NCBI GenBank assembly: GCA_020638675.1
Contig: JACKID010000004.1
Span: 134,001-198,000, forward strand
Length of the DNA stretch: 64,000 nt
Origin: Planctomycetota bacterium
GTDB taxonomy: Bacteria > Planctomycetota > UBA8742 > UBA2392
Direction: 5' to 3'
Shown piece after piece: positions 59,727 to 64,000 of this stretch. The number at the start of each line of letters is the position of its first letter. Positions within the stretch are counted from its first letter, which is position 1. A program made the translations under genes and the position numbers. The notes under the pieces are model-generated. The model worked only from the letters and a program-made list of their open reading frames with translations, was not told the DNA's origin and searched no databases.

Positions 59727-60206
59727 ATGAACCAACCAGGTCACTACTTCCTAACCTGGACCACCTACGGCACATGGCTCCACGGCGACGCGCGCGGCTG
59801 GAACGACCGCAAAGACGACTTCTACCCCGGAAAACACAAGCCCGACCCACTGCTTGAAGAACGCCGCAGGAAGCAACTCAAGCATCCGCCGACCACGTTC
59901 ACTCCCGACATGCGTGCTGCAGTGGGCGCCGCGATCCGCGAAGTCTGCGAGTACCGCGGTTGGCAACTGCATGCTTTGAACGTGCGCACAAACCACGTCC
60001 ACGTCGTGCTGACGGCTGACAAGACGATCGATGAAGTTCTGCGCGATTTCAAAGCGTACGGGACGCGGAGGCTTCGGCGGGACGGGTTGCTTCCGCTGGA
60101 TCGTGAGGTCTGGACTGAGGGCGGCGACAAGGCGTTCCTGCAATCGTCGGCCGATATTGATGAGTGCTCGCACTATGTGTTGCATCGGCAGGATGGTGGG
60201 CGTTGA
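59727..60206 (+). CDS. REP-associated tyrosine transposase (RAYT, Y1 family)
   Basis: The product has 159 residues. The HUH pair is H90-V-H92 in VRTNHVHVVL, and the catalytic Tyr is probably Y111 in DFKAYGTRRL. The N terminus (YFLTWTTYGTWLHGDARGWN) is typical of this transposase group. RAYTs are single-copy relatives of IS200/IS605 transposases that bind and cut REP palindromes. The same palindrome on both sides supports that here. Confidence 0.85.
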   Translation: MNQPGHYFLTWTTYGTWLHGDARGWNDRKDDFYPGKHKPDPLLEERRRKQLKHPPTTFTPDMRAAVGAAIREVCEYRGWQLHALNVRTNHVHVVLTADKTIDEVLRDFKAYGTRRLRRDGLLPLDREVWTEGGDKAFLQSSADIDECSHYVLHRQDGGR

Positions 60207-60242
60207 TGTATGTGGGTTGGTGAGCGTGAGTTGCCGGCCGTC

Positions 60243-60269
60243 ATGCCCCCAGCTTACGCCGGGGGCTAC
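60243..60269 (-). repeat. REP palindrome of the RAYT, copy 3 (inverted)
   Basis: It is the exact complement of copy 1, starting ATGCCCCCAGCTTACGCC. With copy 2 it flanks the transposase gene as an inverted pair. Confidence 0.9.
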
Positions 60270-60276
60270 GGTTGAG

Positions 60277-60657
60277 CTAATTCGCTGCCTTGTCGGCCAT
60301 GGCGAGGATGGCGGTGATCCAGAGGGCGAAACGCAGGGCGAAGAACGTCAGCGCCATGCGCTTGTGGAACGTCTTTGGTTTGCCGGCGCTGACCTTGCCG
60401 CCGCTGTAGAGCAGCAGCGGGTACCACGGCACCAGCACGATCGCGATCAGGATGTGCACCACCAGCCACGGGCCCATCGGCGCGAACAGTTGCCCCGTCG
60501 CCTTGCGGTCGATCTCGATGAACAGCAGCAGCGCGACGTCCAGCGCGAAGCCCAGCGTCATCCACATCATGTGCAGCGCAGGACGACGATGCAGGGGCCA
60601 CCCGGCCAGCAGCCAGAAGAACACGCTCCCATTCAGAAAGATAAACAGGTAGTTCAT
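60277..60657 (-). CDS. Small four-helix membrane protein
   Basis: The product has 126 residues with about four hydrophobic helices (LFIFLNGSVFFWLLAGW, MTLGFALDVALLLFIEI, WLVVHILIAIVLVPWYPLLL, MALTFFALRFALWITAILA). The His residues around HMMWMTLG and VVHILIA, and the overall layout, resemble small DUF420-type membrane proteins, but the match is weak. ATG at 60657 is the start. Confidence 0.55.
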   Translation of the reverse strand: MNYLFIFLNGSVFFWLLAGWPLHRRPALHMMWMTLGFALDVALLLFIEIDRKATGQLFAPMGPWLVVHILIAIVLVPWYPLLLYSGGKVSAGKPKTFHKRMALTFFALRFALWITAILAMADKAAN

Positions 60658-60720
60658 GCGCGTGCAGTACAGCGTACCGCGTACAGAGTACAAGCACCCA
60701 ACCGCCTAAGGACCTTGAAC

Positions 60721-60778
60721 CGCGAAGGGCCGCCAAGGACCGCGAAGAACACTTCCAGCTACTTCGCGGCCCTTCGCG
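60721..60778. repeat. Perfect 13-bp inverted repeat of GCGAAGG words
   Basis: CGCGAAGGGCCGC (60721-60733) is matched exactly by GCGGCCCTTCGCG (60766-60778). An inner pair CCGCGAAG / CTTCGCGG offers a second fold. It lies in the space between two divergent genes. Confidence 0.8.
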
Positions 60779-60835
60779 GTGCTCAGCGGTTAATCGCAGT
60801 TGCATTCCCGAGAGAGACGCGATACGCCACTCATC

Positions 60836-61720
60836 ATGGGCAAGATCGTCACGACACCCGATGCCGTCCGCAGCACGGTTGAACGCGCACCGCAGCGCGG
60901 GCCGTGCCGCCGCGTGCTGATGGCATCTCCCGCACACTTCACCGTCGAGAGCGCTATCAATCCCTGGATGCAGGACGGCAGCGGCGGGTTGAATCACGTG
61001 GACCCGGTGCGCGCAACCGAGCAATGGAACGCCCTGCGCGCCACGTACGAGCGCATCGCCATCCGCGTGGATGTGATCGAAGCCCCGCCCGGGCTGCCCG
61101 ACTTCTGCTTCGCGGCAAACCAAAGCGTCGCGCTGCCGGGCAGGGTAGTGATCTCACGCATGGCCACCGAGGGCCGCCGCCGCGAAGTCCCCTACTTCGA
61201 GCACTGGTACACGGCGCACGGCTTCGCGCCGGTGCACGTGCCCGACACGATCGAGCGCTTCGAGGGCACCGGCGACGCCATCATCCACCCCGGCAGGCGC
61301 CTTTACTGGGGCGGCGTCGGGCCGCGCACGAGCGAAGCCGCGTGGGAGTTTTTCGCCGGCGTCGCCGACGCGGACGTGATCCCGCTCAAGCTGGTGGACC
61401 CGCGCTTCTACCACCTCGACACCTGCCTCAGCCTGCTGGATGAGCGCAGCGCGCTGTACGTGCCGGCCGCATTTGACCATGCCTCGCGCGCTGTGATTGA
61501 AGCCGCCTTCGAGCGCCTGCACGCGGTCAGCGACGCCGATGCCGCAAACTTCGCCTGCAATGCGCACTGCCCGGACAGCCGCCACGTGCTGATCCAGCAG
61601 GGCTCGCGCGGCACGACCGCATGGCTCAAGCAGGCCGGTTTCGTGCCCATCGAGTTGGACACCAGCGAGTTCATGAAGTCCGGCGGCAGCGTCTTCTGCC
61701 TCAAGCAGGAACTTCCGTAA
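60836..61720 (+). CDS. DDAH/arginine-deiminase-like hydrolase
   Basis: The product has 294 residues. The fold is the guanidino-group hydrolase type: FEGTGDAIIHPG for the acidic substrate site, YHLDTCLSLLD for the catalytic His, and GGSVFCLK with the nucleophile C288. It hydrolyses a guanidino group, as dimethylarginine dimethylaminohydrolase does; arginine or ornithine-forming dihydrolase activities are also possible. It is cytoplasmic. No arginine pathway genes adjoin. Confidence 0.85.
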   Translation: MGKIVTTPDAVRSTVERAPQRGPCRRVLMASPAHFTVESAINPWMQDGSGGLNHVDPVRATEQWNALRATYERIAIRVDVIEAPPGLPDFCFAANQSVALPGRVVISRMATEGRRREVPYFEHWYTAHGFAPVHVPDTIERFEGTGDAIIHPGRRLYWGGVGPRTSEAAWEFFAGVADADVIPLKLVDPRFYHLDTCLSLLDERSALYVPAAFDHASRAVIEAAFERLHAVSDADAANFACNAHCPDSRHVLIQQGSRGTTAWLKQAGFVPIELDTSEFMKSGGSVFCLKQELP

Positions 61721-61733
61721 GCACTGCAACCGC

Positions 61734-61820
61734 CACACGCCACGACGCGACGAGCCGCCAGGACGCCACGAACTGACTGAAACCGCGTGGCGATCCTGGC
61801 GTTCTTTGCGCCTTGGCGTG
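61734..61820. repeat. Imperfect 35-bp inverted repeat of CGCCACG/CGCCAGG words
   Basis: The left arm runs 61734-61770 and the right arm 61785-61820, with about three quarters of positions complementary. It follows the DDAH-like stop by 14 bases. The other 150 bases up to 61967 hold nothing I can name except a short AT-rich patch (about 61890-61920) that may contain the next promoter. Confidence 0.65.
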
Positions 61821-61967
61821 TTGCCGTTGAGCCGCGAAGCGGCAGGGGGCGGCCTTTGCCGAACCGCAATCTCGTGAAGGGCGGAACCTGTTGCATGTTT
61901 TGCACGTTAGTACACTTAATGACGGGGCCGTGGCCCCAATCCCTGCGGCCCGCCCCTGGGTCCGACT

Positions 61968-63155
61968 ATGCTGCTGCAATTCTGTGATAAGTGCGGGCGC
62001 CCCCTCAGCGAAGGCTGTATCGCGCGCGGCGAAGCCGTCGAACGCGACGGCGAGCTGGTGTGCGCCCACTGCGTCTCGTCCGAGCAGGCCAAGGCGGCCG
62101 TGCGCGCCGAGAAGGCCCGCGCCACCGAGCCCGAGGGTCCGCTGGGGCACTACGAGAAAGCGGTCTGGAGCTGCGAGTCCTGCGGCATCCCGGTCACCGC
62201 GCTCGACCTGATTGAAGGCCGTGCATCGCGCGTCGGCGGGTTGCTCAAGTGCTCGCGCTGTGCGCCCATCGAAGACGTCGTTGAGCGCCCTGCGCCGAAG
62301 CCCGCCGCGCCGCGCCCGACACCCGGGCGCTCCAGCCTGCCGCGCAGCAAGCCCGTATTCACGCCCCCCAAGGCGGCGGCCAGCGCGCCCCGCCACAGCA
62401 AGGCTGCGGCCGAGCACTACGTAGAGGAAGCCCACTCGGAGCAGAAACGCCCGATCCTGCCCATCGTAATGTTCGCGATCGTGCTGCCGATGTTCGCCAT
62501 CAGCCTGTACTACGCCGTCACGACGCAGGTGAAGCTCAATGAAGTCATGGGCGGGCAGGCCAACGAGCCGCAGGACAAGCGCAACCGCCGACCACAGGAG
62601 GCGCTGCTGCCGGAGACCAACAAGGCGCCCGACAAGAGCCAGCCCGAGAACCCGACGCCCGCCGGCAGCACGCAGCCGGAGCCCGCACCGGACCGCCCGC
62701 CGCAGCCGACGGAAGGCCAGAAGCAGCGCCCGATCCCGAACGAGGTGATGGACGATCTCGTCACCGTCGAGAACGAGCTGGCCGCGCCGATCATCAAACA
62801 ACTTCAGAGCCCGGACCTCGGGCAGGTCTGGGAAGGCCTGATCGCGGCCGGCTCGCGCCGCCTGATCGCCACGCGCCCCTACGTGCGGGCGCTGCTGCAG
62901 GACAAGGACGACCAGATCCGCGCGCTGGCGTGCCGCGTATCCGGCATGCTCACCGATAAGGAAGCGCTGCCCGAGCTGAAGCGGCGCATGGAACAGGACC
63001 CGGCCGAGCCCGTCCGCACCGAGGCGCGCAAGGCCTACGACCGGCTGACGGGCGAAGCAACGCGCGAGCTGAAGGACCTGACGGACCGCGAGCTGGAGGA
63101 CATGCTGCGCGACATCAAGCGCGAGCTGGAACGACGTAACGGGCGGAGCGACTAG
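61968..63155 (+). CDS. Zinc-ribbon, membrane-anchored HEAT protein
   Basis: The product has 395 residues. Two zinc-ribbon-like knuckle pairs are visible: CDKCGRPLSEGC with CAHC (residues 6-35) and CESCGIPV with CSRC (about 69-98). A Pro-rich linker, one membrane helix (about 165-185, PIVMFAIVLPMFAISLYYAV), another Pro/Gln-rich linker and a HEAT-like C-terminal domain (about 265-375) follow. The zinc part is on the cytoplasmic side if the Pro-rich tail is outside. The next gene begins just after the stop. Confidence 0.7.
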   Translation: MLLQFCDKCGRPLSEGCIARGEAVERDGELVCAHCVSSEQAKAAVRAEKARATEPEGPLGHYEKAVWSCESCGIPVTALDLIEGRASRVGGLLKCSRCAPIEDVVERPAPKPAAPRPTPGRSSLPRSKPVFTPPKAAASAPRHSKAAAEHYVEEAHSEQKRPILPIVMFAIVLPMFAISLYYAVTTQVKLNEVMGGQANEPQDKRNRRPQEALLPETNKAPDKSQPENPTPAGSTQPEPAPDRPPQPTEGQKQRPIPNEVMDDLVTVENELAAPIIKQLQSPDLGQVWEGLIAAGSRRLIATRPYVRALLQDKDDQIRALACRVSGMLTDKEALPELKRRMEQDPAEPVRTEARKAYDRLTGEATRELKDLTDRELEDMLRDIKRELERRNGRSD

Positions 63156-63221
63156 GTGGGAACCAGCTTCCATGCGGCGGACGGCGGGCGGCAGGAACTG
63201 CAAGGTTCCGCCGATGCCCCC

Positions 63222-64000
63222 ATGTCCTATGCCCCACGCCCCAAGCCCCGCCGCAGGCGCGACTGGCGCACACCGGTGCTGCTCACCCTCAGCGTGCACC
63301 TGATGGCGTTTACGCTCGCCATCAACCACCGCCTGTTCAGCCTGATAGAGCCGCAACCGCCCGGGCCCTACACCATGAAGGTCGGCGAGCTTGTCGGCTC
63401 CGACCCCGAAGAAGAAACGCAGGAGAACGACGAGGGCGCGGCGCCCGGCGAGGAAGCCACACAGGCCAACGCCGACAGCGCCAGTGTCGCCGACGCCTTC
63501 AAGGAAGCCGAGACGGCCGAGATCGAGCCGCGCCCCGAGCGCGAGAAGCCGACCACGACACCGACCGACTCGCAAGCGCCCGCACAGGACAGCCGCAGCC
63601 TCGCGGATCGCCTGGATGCGGAGCTGAACGCGGCCGGTGGCGGCGGAGTCGGCGGCGACACAGTAGGGCTGCCGGGCGGCGGAAGCCACGGGCTGCGCGG
63701 CGAGGGCAAGCACGGCGTCGGGCTGAAGAAGCACGGCGGCTCTGGCGAGACGGAGAACGCGGTCAACCTCGGGCTCGGCTGGCTGGTGAAGGTGCAGGAC
63801 CTCGACGGCAAGTGGGACTCCGACGGCTACATGCTGCACTACCTGCCGAGCGCCACGCCGCAGGAGCGGGCAAACGAAGGCATCGGGCTTGCGCGCAACG
63901 ACATCGGGCTGACCGGGCTGTGCATGCTTGCCTTCACCGGCGCGGGCTACGGCGACCACGAAGGCGCGTACAAGGGCACGGTCAAGCGCGCGCGGAATTA
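63222..64000 (+). CDS. Membrane-anchored squalene-cyclase-like repeat protein, 3' end missing
   Basis: The frame is open to the window edge (259 codons visible). An Arg-rich start (PRPKPRRRRDW) and a membrane segment (RTPVLLTLSVHLMAFTLAI) are followed by a long acidic linker and a Gly-rich tract, like TonB-family proteins. From about residue 185 the alpha-barrel repeats of the squalene-cyclase/prenyltransferase type begin (AVNLGLGWLVKVQDLDGKWD, IGLTGLCMLAFTGAGYGDH). The start could also be GTG at 63156, in frame, directly after the previous stop. The first 12 codons derive from reiterated GGGGC-type repeat words also seen at 50866. A second family member in the window is the gene at 20373. 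Confidence 0.7.
   Translation, partial: MSYAPRPKPRRRRDWRTPVLLTLSVHLMAFTLAINHRLFSLIEPQPPGPYTMKVGELVGSDPEEETQENDEGAAPGEEATQANADSASVADAFKEAETAEIEPRPEREKPTTTPTDSQAPAQDSRSLADRLDAELNAAGGGGVGGDTVGLPGGGSHGLRGEGKHGVGLKKHGGSGETENAVNLGLGWLVKVQDLDGKWDSDGYMLHYLPSATPQERANEGIGLARNDIGLTGLCMLAFTGAGYGDHEGAYKGTVKRARN

Larger units (their letters stand above)
59655..60269. mobile_element. RAYT transposase with inverted REP flanks
   Basis: The transposase gene stands between REP copy 2 (direct) and REP copy 3 (inverted). The whole 615-base unit looks like a REP-forming element. No target duplication is visible. Confidence 0.7.

Overview
The window is high-GC bacterial chromosome with long open frames on both strands. 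Many small operons alternate direction. There are no rRNA or tRNA genes, no phage and no CRISPR array. The gene content suggests a deep-branching Planctomycetota-like or related PVC-type bacterium, probably an environmental genome. It has many secreted or membrane-anchored TPR/HEAT/EF-hand proteins, secreted gluzincin-type peptidases, squalene-cyclase-like repeat proteins with membrane anchors, and abundant intergenic palindromes of the kind that read as H-G-R-D-A-H-A-T when they fall in a coding frame. The taxon is an inference from style, not from a marker gene.

Layout. 1-5.5 kb: the 3' part of a ketoacyl-synthase-like gene, a HEAT-like secreted protein, an EF-hand protein overlapping xseA, then a lower-GC island with a DndB/DGQHR-like gene. 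5.5-9.4 kb: a palindrome-rich gene-free stretch, a protein carrying three in-frame palindrome-derived 17-residue repeats, a guanine-deaminase-like amidohydrolase and a MORN-type lipoprotein. 9.4-20.2 kb: a coiled-coil protein, a secreted protein overlapping pterin carbinolamine dehydratase, an ECF sigma/anti-sigma pair, a probable selenoprotein with a thioredoxin fold (in-frame TGA at the first position of a CxxC-type motif), an M48 peptidase lipoprotein and a 1001-residue TPR/peptidase protein. 20.3-27.5 kb: a thioredoxin-like/squalene-cyclase-like fusion, two paralogous TPR proteins that look like detached C-terminal halves of STAND ATPases, and fhs. 27.5-36.4 kb: surface proteins, a two-gene YeeE/YedE-type transporter with a decayed partial copy next to it, a VOC protein, a sigma factor with a SnoaL-like tail, a HEAT protein and meaB. 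36-45 kb: hemG, an NAD-kinase-like protein, an SPFH protein, NADAR, PlsC, a GH18-LysM protein and tandem GYF-like proteins. 45-52 kb: a glycolysis and housekeeping block (pyk, pfk, gap, peroxiredoxin, ndk, rsfS with an apparent AUA start). 52-64 kb: STAS, ICMT-like, a GT9-GT2 fusion, a DUF1570-like peptidase, a sugar epimerase, a PD-ExK nuclease candidate, a TIM-barrel isomerase, a RAYT transposase flanked by its own REP palindromes, a DDAH-like hydrolase, a zinc-ribbon/HEAT membrane protein and the start of a second squalene-cyclase-like protein.

How it fits together. Core metabolism (glycolysis, C1-folate, heme, NAD(P), nucleotide pools) is interleaved with cell-envelope and sensory genes. 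The spaces between genes, especially between convergent genes, hold many long inverted repeats of several unrelated sequence families. Many of these abut stop codons, so they probably act as terminators or mRNA 3'-end structures. At least one family has its candidate mobilising enzyme, the RAYT, in the window.
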